Shown one piece after another: positions 18,998-27,797 of a stretch of 64,000 nucleotides of DNA (positions are counted from its first letter, which is position 1; each line of letters starts with the position of its first letter). Below the pieces are notes generated by a model. It did no database searches, was not told the DNA's origin, and saw only the letters and a list, made by a program, of their open reading frames with translations. Source of the DNA: Alphaproteobacteria bacterium (GTDB lineage Bacteria > Pseudomonadota > Alphaproteobacteria > CACIAM-22H2); the NCBI GenBank assembly GCA_016793165.1, contig JAEULA010000089.1:124001-188000 (forward strand). Direction: 5' to 3'. The position numbers and the translations under genes were made by a program.

Positions 18998-20587
18998 ATG
19001 ACGGCAACGAGCGGCGACGCCGCGCCACGCGAGGCATCGATCGATGCGCTGTTCGCGCCGTGGCTCGGCGCCGGGACGCCCGGGGCGGTCGTCGGCGTGT
19101 CGCTCGCGGGCCGCGTGGTGCACGAGGCGGGATACGGCATGGCTTCCCTCGCGCATGGCGTGCCGCTCGACCGGCGCTCGGTGATCCGCATCGGCTCGCA
19201 GACCAAGCAGTTCTGCGTGCTGCTCGCGCTGATGCTCGCGGCCGAGGGCAGGCTCGACCTCGACGACGAGGTGCAGCGCCACGCGCCATGGCTGCCGCGC
19301 TTCGCGCAGCGCGTCACGCTGCGCCACCTCGTGACCAACACGAGCGGCCTGCGCGACTTCCTCGGGCTGCTGCCGCTCTACGGCGTGCCGCTTGCGGCGG
19401 GCTCGACGCGCGCCGATTCCCGTGCGGTCATCGCGGCGCATCCGGAACTCAACTTCGCGCCGGGCAGCGAGCTGCTGTACTCGAATTCCGGCTTCCTGAT
19501 CCTGTCGGAGATCCTCGAGTCGATCTCCGGCCGCGGCTTCGACGACCTGCTGCAGGAGCGCATTTGCCGGCCGCTCGGCATGCGCGACACGCGGCTGATG
19601 ACCTGGGACAGCGCCGTGCTGGAGCGGCTCGCGGGCCACCACACCCGCGGGCCGGACGGCGCGTGGCATCGCGCGCATTGGGGCCTGCCGCTGGGCGGCG
19701 AGGGCGGCATGGTCTCGACGCTCGACGACCTGCGCATCTGGCTCGCGAACCTCAAGCGCCCGACCGTCGGCACGCCGGCGATGATCGCGCAGCTCGCCGC
19801 GCCGGCGACGCTGACCAACGGCACGCCGAGCCCGTATGCGCACGGCCTGCTCGTCGCGCCATATCGCGGGGCGGCGACGATCGGCCACTCCGGCGGCGTC
19901 GCGGGCGGCCGGTCCGAATCGGTGCGCTTTCCCGACCTCGACCTCGACGTGATCGTGATCGCCAATTGCGACGCGATCCCGGCCTTCTCGATGGCGCGGC
20001 GCATCGCCGATCTGTGCGTCGGCGATCGCCTGCGACCGGCGCCGCCGGCACCGGCCCTCGACGGCGCCGACGGGTTCTATCGCCAGGAGGACGGCGAGGA
20101 CGTCTTCGCGCTGCACGGCCGCGGGGAGGCGATGCAGTTCCAGACGACGCTGGGCGCGGTGCCGTTCCGGGCGACCGGCCCGGATCGCTTCGCGCCGGAA
20201 AAGGGCGCGATCGATTTCGAGCTGATGGCGCGAGGCCGCGACGGCTTCGACGCGCGCTGGTGCGGCACAGCGCGGCGCTACCGGCGCATCGTCCTCGCGG
20301 CCGGCGATGCGAGGGAAGTCGTCGGGCGCTGGCGCGCGACGACCGGCGGTCTCGACGCCGAGATCGAGGCCGACGGCCCGGCGCTGCACATCCGACTGGG
20401 CTCGGTCTTCGGCGCGACGCGCTGGCCGCTGCTTTGGGCCGAGCGCGACCTGCTGATCGCCGATGCCGGCGCGGGCGATCCCGGCTGCGCGCCCGGCCGG
20501 CCCTGGGCCTTCGTCCTCCGTGTCGAGCCGGATGCGCTCGTGCTGTCGACCGAGCGCGTTCGCGCGATCCGATTCCGCCGCGCCTGA
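18998..20587 (+). CDS. Serine hydrolase, beta-lactamase/D-aminopeptidase family
   Basis: A 529-residue penicillin-binding-protein-like hydrolase. The three catalytic motifs are present: SxxK as SQTK at 67-70, YxN as YSN at 161-163, and the third motif HSGG at 297-300. The first 340 residues form this domain. The remaining 190 residues are beta-rich (GADGFYRQEDGEDVFALHGR and later), matching the total size and two-barrel tail of Ochrobactrum-type D-aminopeptidase (DAP). The HSGG third motif in place of KTG also fits aminopeptidase or esterase activity rather than penicillin binding. No signal peptide is seen. The ATG at 18998 follows GGGGGAGGGACCGGG. Confidence 0.85.
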   Translation: MTATSGDAAPREASIDALFAPWLGAGTPGAVVGVSLAGRVVHEAGYGMASLAHGVPLDRRSVIRIGSQTKQFCVLLALMLAAEGRLDLDDEVQRHAPWLPRFAQRVTLRHLVTNTSGLRDFLGLLPLYGVPLAAGSTRADSRAVIAAHPELNFAPGSELLYSNSGFLILSEILESISGRGFDDLLQERICRPLGMRDTRLMTWDSAVLERLAGHHTRGPDGAWHRAHWGLPLGGEGGMVSTLDDLRIWLANLKRPTVGTPAMIAQLAAPATLTNGTPSPYAHGLLVAPYRGAATIGHSGGVAGGRSESVRFPDLDLDVIVIANCDAIPAFSMARRIADLCVGDRLRPAPPAPALDGADGFYRQEDGEDVFALHGRGEAMQFQTTLGAVPFRATGPDRFAPEKGAIDFELMARGRDGFDARWCGTARRYRRIVLAAGDAREVVGRWRATTGGLDAEIEADGPALHIRLGSVFGATRWPLLWAERDLLIADAGAGDPGCAPGRPWAFVLRVEPDALVLSTERVRAIRFRRA

Positions 20588-20597
20588 CGGGGCCGCG

Positions 20598-21470
20598 TCA
20601 GGCCTTGGCGCGCTGTTCTCGCCAGATCACGTAGAGCCCGCTCGCGACCACGACGGCGGCGCCGGCCCAGACATGCGAGGCGGGCCATTCGTGCCACACC
20701 AGCCAGCCGGCGAGCGTGGCGCTGATCAGCTGGAAGTACTGGAACGGCGCCACGACGCCGATCGGCGCCAGGCGGAAGGCGCGCAGCTGCAGGTACTGGC
20801 CGACGACCAGCGTGAAGGCGATGGCGAGCACGAGGCCGAAGGCGGTCAGGCCGACGGGCCGCCAGGCGAAGAGCGCGAGGACGCCGAGCGCCGCCACCGC
20901 GCCGGCATTGGCGTAGATCAGCACCGTGGCGTTGGATTCGGTGCGTGTGAGCATGCGCATCAGCACCATGTTGACCGCCCATCCGAATGCGGAGAGCAGC
21001 GCGAGCAGGGCCGAGAGCGGCGGGCCGGCGGCGCCGCCGGGCTGCACGACGATCAGCGTCCCGACCAGGCCGACCACGATCGCGGCCCAGCGGTGGATCC
21101 CCACGCGCTCGCCGAGCATCGGCACGGACAGCGCGGTCATGAACAGCGGGGCGGTGAACATGATCGCGGTCAGCGTGCCCAGCGGCATGTCGCCGATCGC
21201 GGCATAGAAGGCGCCCATCGTCACGAGCCAGGCGACGACATTGGCGGCGTGCAGCCACGGCACGGACGTCCGCAGCTGCAGCTCGCCGCCGCGCAGCTGG
21301 AACGGCACGACCGCAACGAGGATGACCACGCTGCGCAGGAACAGGATCTGCACGCCGGGCAGCAGCTCGACCGCGGCCTTGCCGAAGGCGTCGACGGCGG
21401 ACAGCGACGTCACCGCGGCGACCATGAAGGCGATGGCGAGCAGCGGTCGTGACGAGATGGAGGCGTTCAT
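20598..21470 (-). CDS. EamA/DMT family transporter
   Basis: A 290-residue integral membrane protein with about ten helices and two EamA repeats. Family landmarks are FYAAIGDMPLGTLTAIMFTA in repeat one and QYLQLRAFRLAPIGVVAPFQ in repeat two, the latter typical of the RhaT/S-adenosylmethionine-uptake-like branch. It is the only one of the three DMT exporters here on the minus strand, and it is convergent with the serine hydrolase, their stops ten bases apart. The substrate is unknown. Confidence 0.85.
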   Translation of the reverse strand: MNASISSRPLLAIAFMVAAVTSLSAVDAFGKAAVELLPGVQILFLRSVVILVAVVPFQLRGGELQLRTSVPWLHAANVVAWLVTMGAFYAAIGDMPLGTLTAIMFTAPLFMTALSVPMLGERVGIHRWAAIVVGLVGTLIVVQPGGAAGPPLSALLALLSAFGWAVNMVLMRMLTRTESNATVLIYANAGAVAALGVLALFAWRPVGLTAFGLVLAIAFTLVVGQYLQLRAFRLAPIGVVAPFQYFQLISATLAGWLVWHEWPASHVWAGAAVVVASGLYVIWREQRAKA

Positions 21471-21750
21471 GGGCCCGGGGGTTGGCGTCGCGGCAGCGTA
21501 GGCGCACCGGGCGAATCATGGCGGCGTTGCCGGCCCGGCCCAAGCATGTTCGCATGTCCCCGCGACCCGATCGGCAAGCTCCGGGACGACGACCGGCGCC
21601 GTGGCGGCGGGAGATGTCTTTGCCGTCGGCGGGAATAGGCAGGGCTCGGCATCCGTTTTCCGGTTTGGACGTTCCGGGCTCGACGCGCGCCGGGGTTGCG
21701 CCGGCCGGCCCGGGAGGTTGCGGTTCGCCGTCGACGAGGAGGAGGACGAG

Positions 21751-21969
21751 GTGCGTGGCGCGGCATTGTGGCTTCTGGCCGGTCTAGGCGTCAGCGGCTG
21801 CACTCACTACTATCCCGTTCCGACGTCGGCGCCGGTCTTCCCGACCGCGCCCGCGCCGCAGCCGAGCTGTCGACAGTTCACCAGGACCGTCACGATCGAC
21901 GGCAAGGACGTGGAGGCGGTCGGCTATGTCTGCCAGCAGCCCGACGGGACCTGGGCGCTGGTGTCTTGA
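21751..21969 (+). CDS. Small lipoprotein with CRxFTxTVTIDG tail
   Basis: A 72-residue protein starting at a GTG preceded by a strong GAGGAGGAGGACGAG. The short leader ends in a good lipobox GVSGC (Cys17), giving a small envelope lipoprotein. After a Pro/Thr-rich spacer, the C-terminal 33 residues (beginning CRQFTRTVTIDGKDVEAVGY) are clearly homologous to the tail of the next gene at 22039. This tail is related to the domain ending some alphaproteobacterial surface antigens, with two Cys and a terminal QPDGTW. An ATG at 21601 would bury the leader internally, so the GTG is preferred. Function unknown. Confidence 0.65.
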   Translation: MRGAALWLLAGLGVSGCTHYYPVPTSAPVFPTAPAPQPSCRQFTRTVTIDGKDVEAVGYVCQQPDGTWALVS

Positions 21970-22038
21970 GGAATCGGGTGCCGTAGGGCGGCAGTCGTCA
22001 TGACCACTCCGGATTTCGCCATAGGGAGCGACCGCGTC

Positions 22039-22473
22039 ATGGACAAGCGATGGACCATTGCGGGAATGCTCGGCACGGCGCTCGCCGCGATCGTGCTCGT
22101 CGGCACCCTCGTCGCGCCGACGCCGGCCGCCGCGCGCGGCGGCATCGGCGTGACCGTCTATGGCGGCTATTACGCCTATCCGCCCTATTACTATCGGCCG
22201 CGCTACTACTACTACCCGGCGCCCTATTACTATTATCCGCCGCCGCCGCCACCGCCGGTCGTGTACGTGCCGGTGCCGGCGCCGGCGCCCCCGCCGCAAC
22301 CCGCGCCGACGGCGACGCCGCAGCCGGTTCCGAGCGCTGCGCCGCCGGTTCCGCAGGCGAGCAAGACCAATTGCCGCGATTACGAGACGACGATGACCAT
22401 CGACGGCAAGCCGCAGAAGGTCACCGGCATGGCGTGCCTGCAGGCCGACGGGTCCTGGCGCATCATCCGCTGA
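22039..22473 (+). CDS. Secreted Tyr/Pro-rich protein with the same Cys tail
   Basis: A 144-residue protein with a signal peptide (cut probably near residue 34 after APTPAAA). It then has a Gly/Tyr/Pro low-complexity stretch at about 36-70 with runs of YYYY and PPPPPP, a Pro/Ala spacer, and a C-terminal domain starting CRDYETTMTIDGKPQKVTGM and ending QADGSWRIIR. The tail aligns nearly gap-free with that of the gene at 21751. Tyr/Pro-rich spacers are common in alphaproteobacterial outer-surface proteins. It follows its paralogue after 69 bases on the same strand, so it is likely co-transcribed. No enzyme motif is visible. Confidence 0.7.
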   Translation: MDKRWTIAGMLGTALAAIVLVGTLVAPTPAAARGGIGVTVYGGYYAYPPYYYRPRYYYYPAPYYYYPPPPPPPVVYVPVPAPAPPPQPAPTATPQPVPSAAPPVPQASKTNCRDYETTMTIDGKPQKVTGMACLQADGSWRIIR

Positions 22474-22651
22474 CGCCTCCCGACGTCATCGATCGCGGTT
22501 TGGCTCTCGGCCGCCCGGATCGCGACGGCGCGAGGGGTCGGCCCCGTGCCCGTTCTGCGCGGAAGCTCCGCCCGGCGATTTTCCCTCACTGACGCCGTCG
22601 CGCGGCAAGCGGAAGCGATCCGCACGCGTCGGTCGATCGGGCCCCGGCCCG

Positions 22652-23095
22652 TCAGCCGCCGTCGGCGACCAGGCCGGCGGCGCGGATGCCTGCCATCGCG
22701 ACGGCCTCGTCGTTGTCCGAGGTGTCGCCGCTGACGCCGACGGCGCCGAGGATGCGCCCGTTGCCGTCGCGCACCAGCACCCCGCCGGGCACGGCGACCA
22801 GCGCGCCGCCGGCCACATGCATCATCGCGTTCACCAGATGCGGGCTGTCCTGCATGCGCTTGTTGATCGCGCGCGAGCCCTGCCCCAGCGCGAGCGCGCC
22901 ATGCGCCTTGCCGTGGGCGATGTCGGGTCGCGCCAGCCCGACCGTGCCGTCCTGCGCCTCGAACGCCTTGAGCACGCCGCGCGCATCGAGCACGGCGATG
23001 GCCAGCGGCTTCAGCCGCAGCTCGGCGGCGGCCGAAAAGGCGGTCTGCAGGATGGTGCGGGCCGTCGCCAGCGTGATGTCGCGACCGTCGGTCAT
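22652..23095 (-). CDS. GlcG/HbpS family protein
   Basis: A 147-residue protein with the whole GlcG/HbpS (heme-binding) fold signature. It has LATARTILQTAFSAAAELRL, AIAVLDARGVLKAFEAQDGT, the central INKRMQDSPHLVNAM, AVPGGVLVRDGNGRILGAVG and the terminal VSGDTSDNDEAVAMAGIRAAG. Such proteins are small cytosolic or secreted units found next to glycolate or dehydrogenase genes; some bind heme and many have no known role. No signal peptide is seen. It is divergent from a DMT exporter 222 bases away and convergent with the Tyr/Pro-rich gene. Confidence 0.85.
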   Translation of the reverse strand: MTDGRDITLATARTILQTAFSAAAELRLKPLAIAVLDARGVLKAFEAQDGTVGLARPDIAHGKAHGALALGQGSRAINKRMQDSPHLVNAMMHVAGGALVAVPGGVLVRDGNGRILGAVGVSGDTSDNDEAVAMAGIRAAGLVADGG

Positions 23096-23317
23096 GTCGA
23101 GCGCCTCGTCGTTTGCGGCAGATCGCTCCGATCGTAGTGCCGCGCGCGCGGCGCGACGAGCGGCGCGGTTGTCGAATTTGCATGCGGCACCCGGCCGGGC
23201 GCGACCTAAGATGCCGGCCGTCTTCCGCCGGGAGGCCGGGATCGCGCACCGCGCCGCGCGATGGAGCGCTGCCGATCCCTTCGCCGCGTCTGATGAGCCC
23301 GTCATGAGAGCCGCTGC

Positions 23318-24190
23318 ATGCGCGCGCTGAGCCCGGCGCTGCAGGCCGCGCTGCTGATGACCTCGGCGGCCGCGATCACGGCCTTCCAGAACGCGCTGAT
23401 CCGGCTCCTGTCGGACAGCGGCATCCATCCCTTCGAGATCGCGTTCTTCCGCAGCAGCTTCGGCTTTGTCGCGATGGCCGTCGTGATGCTGGTGCGCGAG
23501 CGCGCCTGGCCGCGCACGGCGGCGATGCGCTCGCTCGGCGCCTCGAGCCTCTTCCACCTCGCGGCGATGCTCAGCTTCTTCTACGGCCTGTCGCTGGTAC
23601 CGCTCGCAGACTCCGCGGCGCTGACCTTCACCGCGCCGCTCTTCGGCACGCTCGCCGCGGCGTTCTTCCTGGGCGAGAAGGTGCACGCCCGGCGATGGGT
23701 GGCGATCACCATCGGCTTCGTCGGCGTGCTCATCGTCGTGCGGCCGGGCGTCGTGCCGTTCAGCCTGGGCCCGGGTCTGGTGCTGTTCTCCACCGTCGCC
23801 TTCGCCGGAGTCACGGTGCTGGTGAAGCGAATGGCGGCCACGGAGCGCACGACGACGGTCGTGTTCTACCAGAGCCTGTTCATGTCGTTCCTGACGGTGC
23901 CGCCGGCGGCGATGTTCTGGTCGACGCCGTCGCCGTTCCATTTCCTGCTGCTGGTCGGGCTGGGCGCGCTGAGCACGGTCGGCTGGCTCTGCTTCACCCG
24001 TGCCTTCGCGCTGGCCGACGCCTCGGCGATCCTGCCGCTGGAGTTCACGCGGCTGCCCTTCGTCGCGGTGCTCGGCTACGTGATCTTCGCCGAGGTGCCC
24101 GACATCTGGGTCTGGGTCGGCGCCGTCGTCATCTTCGGATCGAGCCTGTCGATCGCCCATCGCGAGAATGCCGCCGCCCGCAAGGGCTGA
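23318..24190 (+). CDS. EamA/DMT family transporter
   Basis: A 290-residue protein with ten predicted helices in two EamA repeats. The first repeat contains FFYGLSLVPLADSAALTFTA and the second ASAILPLEFTRLPFVAVLGY. It is a closer relative of the exporter at 9533 than of the one at 20598, sharing the FTRLP motif and the following FAEVPD/FAEAPD. Substrate unassigned. It is divergent from the GlcG-like gene and convergent with the protease-Sel1 gene. Confidence 0.85.
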   Translation: MRALSPALQAALLMTSAAAITAFQNALIRLLSDSGIHPFEIAFFRSSFGFVAMAVVMLVRERAWPRTAAMRSLGASSLFHLAAMLSFFYGLSLVPLADSAALTFTAPLFGTLAAAFFLGEKVHARRWVAITIGFVGVLIVVRPGVVPFSLGPGLVLFSTVAFAGVTVLVKRMAATERTTTVVFYQSLFMSFLTVPPAAMFWSTPSPFHFLLLVGLGALSTVGWLCFTRAFALADASAILPLEFTRLPFVAVLGYVIFAEVPDIWVWVGAVVIFGSSLSIAHRENAAARKG

Positions 24191-24286
24191 GCCGCGCGCC
24201 GCAGCGGCTCCCGCCGGGCCATCCGCGCGGACGGGTCGACCCCCGTTCGCGCGATGGCGCCTGTGCGGCCGTCCGTGCAGCCGCCC

Positions 24287-25900
24287 TCAGCGCTGCGACG
24301 GCCGGACGAAGGGCGTGCCGAACGACTGGCTGAGGCGCGTGAGGCCGCGCTTGGCCTCCTCGTCGCCGCGCGCGGCGGCCTTCTCGTAGGACTGCCGCGC
24401 CTTCGTGTAGTCGACTGCGGTGCCGCGACCGCGCTCGTACATCAGGCCGATCCCCGTCCAGGCCGGGATGTAGTCCTGGTCCGCGGCCGCCTTCATCCAG
24501 CGGAAGGCCTCACCGTCGTCGCGCAACTCGCCCGGTCCCGTGAGATGCAGCATCGCCAGCTGGTACTGGGCGGTGCGATTGCCCGCACTCGCCGCCTGGC
24601 GGAACCACCGCGCCGCTTCCGGCGCGTCGGCGGAAATTCCGATGCCGAGGCGATAGAGATTCCCCAGGTGGATCGCGGCCATGGTCGAGCCCGCCTGCGC
24701 CGCCGCGCGCGCCGGCTCGATGGCCTCGGCGTTGCGGCGCTGGACCGACAAGGCACGCGCCAGCTGATAGCCGTAGCGGGCCGCCATCGCGGGCAGCTGG
24801 CGGAACGCGTCCGAGCAGGCGCGCGTCGCCGACTCGGCGTGGTCGCGCAGCTCGGTCGGGCTCACGCCCGGTACCGCGGAGGACTTGTTCGGATCGGAAG
24901 GATCCGCGGCGAGGCGATCGCAGACGATGCCCGGCGGGGAAGTCGAGGGCGTTGACGGCGACGCGGGTGGCGAAGCGGTGCCCGGTCGTGGCGGCCGGGG
25001 CGTCGGTTGCGCCGCCGGCGGCGTCCGGGGCTCGGGCGTCGGCGTCGGCGTCGCGGTCGGCGCCGGCCGTGGCGTCGGCGGCGACGCCGGGGCGGGCGGC
25101 GGACTCGGCGTCGTGGTCGGCGCCGGCAGCGAAGCGACGCTGCCGCGGATGAAGTTCACCGGCAGCTGCCATTGCTGGAACGCCTCGATCAGTCGGTCGG
25201 CGCGCAGCACGAAGGTGATGTCCTGCGCGCCGCTGTCGCGCAGCGTCATGCCGAGCAGCGCGCGCTCGGTCAGCACCGCGCCGCCCGACGAGCCCGGCGG
25301 CGTCTTCAGACCCTCGACCATCAGGTGGTTGGTCTGCACGTCGATGCCCTGGTAGCCGCCGGGATCGGTGGGCACGAGCCAGCGCTCGGTGCGGCCGATG
25401 TTCCAGATCGGCGCGGCGTCCGGCACCGCGCTCGGGGTCGCGATGCCGATCGTCGCGTGACGGAACACGGACGGGCGCGGCACCTCGACGACGGCGAGAT
25501 CGCCCTGCGCGGCCGGGATCCGGACCTCCTCGAGGCGACGCGCCGGGAAACGGCGGCCCTGCTCGGCGAAGAAGATCACGTCGGGCGTCGGCGAGAGATC
25601 CTCGGTGCCGCGTACGACGTGGTCCGGCGTGGCGATGAACAGCCGGCCGTCGCGCTCCCCGACGACGATGCCGAAGCCCGAGGGCCCGTCCTGCCCGTCG
25701 GCGGTCTTGGGAATGATGCGCACGACGTTGCGCTGGAAATCGAGCGCGGTCTGCCGGCCGGCCGCCGGTGCCGCGGTCGATGACTGCGCGAAGGCACGCG
25801 GTGGCGCGCCGATCGCGAGGACGAGGATCAGGGCGAGCGCGCCCGTGCCCAGCTTCGCAGCTGCCACAAGGCCGCGAGTATGAAGAGGAAGCTTCCCCAT
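24287..25900 (-). CDS. Secreted trypsin-like protease fused to Sel1 repeats
   Basis: A 537-residue exported protein. A signal peptide (about 1-39, ending RAFAQ) is followed by a chymotrypsin-fold domain with the triad His94 (ATPDHVV), Asp134 (GDLAVVEV) and Ser205 (PPGSSGGAV). A Pro/Thr/Ala linker at about 258-325 is followed by a helical C-terminal part with Sel1-type repeats, for example AAIHLGNLYRLGIGISADAP and PAWTGIGLMYERGRGTAVDY. The Sel1 part probably binds partners and the protease part cuts or senses envelope proteins. It is last in a three-gene operon: its ATG overlaps the end of the membrane-protein gene by 73 bases, with AAGGAAGG upstream. Confidence 0.8.
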   Translation of the reverse strand: MGKLPLHTRGLVAAAKLGTGALALILVLAIGAPPRAFAQSSTAAPAAGRQTALDFQRNVVRIIPKTADGQDGPSGFGIVVGERDGRLFIATPDHVVRGTEDLSPTPDVIFFAEQGRRFPARRLEEVRIPAAQGDLAVVEVPRPSVFRHATIGIATPSAVPDAAPIWNIGRTERWLVPTDPGGYQGIDVQTNHLMVEGLKTPPGSSGGAVLTERALLGMTLRDSGAQDITFVLRADRLIEAFQQWQLPVNFIRGSVASLPAPTTTPSPPPAPASPPTPRPAPTATPTPTPEPRTPPAAQPTPRPPRPGTASPPASPSTPSTSPPGIVCDRLAADPSDPNKSSAVPGVSPTELRDHAESATRACSDAFRQLPAMAARYGYQLARALSVQRRNAEAIEPARAAAQAGSTMAAIHLGNLYRLGIGISADAPEAARWFRQAASAGNRTAQYQLAMLHLTGPGELRDDGEAFRWMKAAADQDYIPAWTGIGLMYERGRGTAVDYTKARQSYEKAAARGDEEAKRGLTRLSQSFGTPFVRPSQR

Positions 25901-26814
25901 AGCGCCTTCAAGCCTTCCTTGTTGTAGAGGTAGGCGAGCACGGTCGGCGTGAGCTCTTCTTCGAAGTCCGGCGGCCCGACCGCGATGCGCGCGGCCGTCC
26001 CCAGGACGTGGAGCTTAATCCCGTTCTCGTCGATGCGCAGGCTCGTGATGATGCCGTCGAAGTTCTCGAGCCAGATCGGGTCCCCGGCCTGCAGGGTCGC
26101 GGTGCGCGCGGTGTCCTGCATACGGATCGTGCCGCCCAGGATCGCCGAGCGGAACGGCAGGCGGTCGTCGCGGCCGCTGCGCTCGCGCCCGAAGGTAAGG
26201 CCGCGGATCTTGATCTCCTCGGCGAGCACGATCGGCTGCTCGCGCGTCGGCGCCGGCAACCGCAGGCGCATCCGGTCGGTCGCCTGGCGCGCGGTCAGCG
26301 CGATCTCGATCGGCTCGGGCAGGATCGCGGGCGCCAACGCCTTGCCGTCGGCCGCGACGACGCGCAGCTCGCCGCCGGCGGACACGAGCTCGATATCGGC
26401 CGACCCGGCGCCGCGCAGGATCGCGTCGAGGCCGGCCTTCGGCTGCAGGCGCAGCTCGAGCCCGCTGCCGGCGCCCAGGCGCAGCGACTGCAGCACCGCC
26501 TCGGCCGTCACCGTGGCCGTCAGCGGCGCGCGCAGTCCGGCGACGTCGACATGCGGCGCGACGTCGAGCTCGGGCACGCCGTAGAGCCGGACGGGACCGG
26601 TTCCCGGCACGCGATAGTCGAGGTCCGCGAGGTCCGTCCGCTCGGCGATCTCGAAGGCGACGGCGCCGGTCTCGAGCGCGAGCACAATGCGGTTGCTCGG
26701 CCAGCGCAACGTGATCGACACGAGCAGCGCGAGGAGCAGCGTGCCGAGCAGGATCAGCAGGCGCAGATCGCCGAGAAGGCGCGCGACGACGGCTTCGACC
26801 GGGGGCAGGGCCAT
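25828..26814 (-). CDS. Membrane protein with large beta-rich domain, unknown
   Basis: A 328-residue protein I do not recognise. One hydrophobic helix lies at about 17-38 (LLILLGTLLLALLVSITL). A large beta-rich domain without Cys follows (about 45-290), with repeated short strands such as ELRLQPKAGLDAILRGAGSA. A second hydrophobic helix lies close to the C-terminus (ALWGSFLFILAALWQL). This gives an extracytoplasmic domain held by a helix at each end. It lies between a secreted protein (stop 12 bases upstream) and the protease-Sel1 gene, which it overlaps, so the three probably act together in the envelope. The start at 26814 is chosen by this spacing. Confidence 0.65.
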   Translation of the reverse strand: MALPPVEAVVARLLGDLRLLILLGTLLLALLVSITLRWPSNRIVLALETGAVAFEIAERTDLADLDYRVPGTGPVRLYGVPELDVAPHVDVAGLRAPLTATVTAEAVLQSLRLGAGSGLELRLQPKAGLDAILRGAGSADIELVSAGGELRVVAADGKALAPAILPEPIEIALTARQATDRMRLRLPAPTREQPIVLAEEIKIRGLTFGRERSGRDDRLPFRSAILGGTIRMQDTARTATLQAGDPIWLENFDGIITSLRIDENGIKLHVLGTAARIAVGPPDFEEELTPTVLAYLYNKEGLKALWGSFLFILAALWQLRSWARARSP

Positions 26815-26825
26815 CGTCGCGCCCG

Positions 26826-27572
26826 TCACCGCGACGAGAGCTGGAAACGCGTCGTGCGCTCGCGACCGCTCAGGTCGAGGTAGCGCAGCTCGAGCGTCGC
26901 GTCGCTCGCCGCGTCGAGCTTCGGCAGCGCGATCTCCAGCCGATTGCCCGACGGCACGGGACCCTCCGCGGCGGGGACCGGCCTGAACTCGGCGGGCGCC
27001 GCGCCGCTGGCCGTCAGCCGCCAGCGGAGGTTCTGGATGTCGCTGTCCGGGCGCACGACCGCGGTCGCGCCCGCCGCGGGCGGCAGCTTCGCGGGATCGA
27101 GGCCCACATGGACCGGAACATAGACGCGGCGTCCGCCCCCGGCGTCGCGGAACGCGATCAGGCCGAGGTCGCTGGGGGGAATGCGGTTGGGCTTGATCAC
27201 CGCGCCGAGCGGCAGCTGGAACGGGCGCCCGTCGGCCAGCGCCGCGTCGAGCCGGTAGTACAGGCCGATGGGAATGCCGATGCCCTGCAGGCGCAGCGGC
27301 GATGTCGCGCTCTCGGGCGCCTTGACCACGAGGCTCGCGTCGCGCTCCGGCTCGTAGGCGATGCGGCCGAAGGTGAGCGAGACGAGCTGGATGCCGCCGC
27401 CGCTGACCGGCGAGACGTAGAGCCCCTCGCAGCGGTCGCTGCCGCGCCGCTGCTGGTATCCGGTCGAGCCCGGCGCGGGCGGCAGCCGCTCGCATTCCTG
27501 CGCGAGGGATCGGAGCGGGGCGATGCCGAGAAGGATAAGACCGCAGAACGCCAGGGCCCGTGTCGCAATCAT
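26826..27572 (-). CDS. Secreted protein of unknown function, first gene of envelope operon
   Basis: A 248-residue protein with a signal peptide (about 1-25, ending SLAQ). The mature part begins with two Cys (ECERLPP, DRCEGLY) and is otherwise beta-rich, with stretches such as GIQLVSLTFGRIAYEPERDA and RLQGIGIPIGLYYRLDAALA, ending in RYLDLSGRERTTRFQLSSR. No catalytic motif is visible. It begins the operon with the two-helix membrane protein and the protease-Sel1 protein, suggesting a shared envelope complex. It is divergent from the sugar dehydrogenase at 27798. Confidence 0.65.
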   Translation of the reverse strand: MIATRALAFCGLILLGIAPLRSLAQECERLPPAPGSTGYQQRRGSDRCEGLYVSPVSGGGIQLVSLTFGRIAYEPERDASLVVKAPESATSPLRLQGIGIPIGLYYRLDAALADGRPFQLPLGAVIKPNRIPPSDLGLIAFRDAGGGRRVYVPVHVGLDPAKLPPAAGATAVVRPDSDIQNLRWRLTASGAAPAEFRPVPAAEGPVPSGNRLEIALPKLDAASDATLELRYLDLSGRERTTRFQLSSR

Positions 27573-27797
27573 TCCGGCCTCCTGTCACGCGTCGTCTCGC
27601 GCCAGGATAGTCCATCCGGATGCACGGTCGGAGTGTGATCTTGCTCACGCCGCATCGGACGACTCGGGGGCGGGGCTCCGGGTCGAGGCGCCGGAAGGAT
27701 GCCCCGGGGTCGAGGCCTTGACGGGGATCGCGGGCCGTCTCCAGTCTGGCCGGGGTTCCGACCGATCCTCCTCCCCACGCCCGAAGGATTCGACACC

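Noticed and set aside
20585..20600. TGACG/CGTCA hairpin at the serine hydrolase stop
   Set aside because: Only a 5-bp stem that overlaps both stop codons; too weak to call as a terminator.
22652..24160. Extended frame upstream of the GlcG/HbpS gene
   Set aside because: The part before the ATG at 23095 overlaps the DMT exporter on the other strand and is low-complexity.
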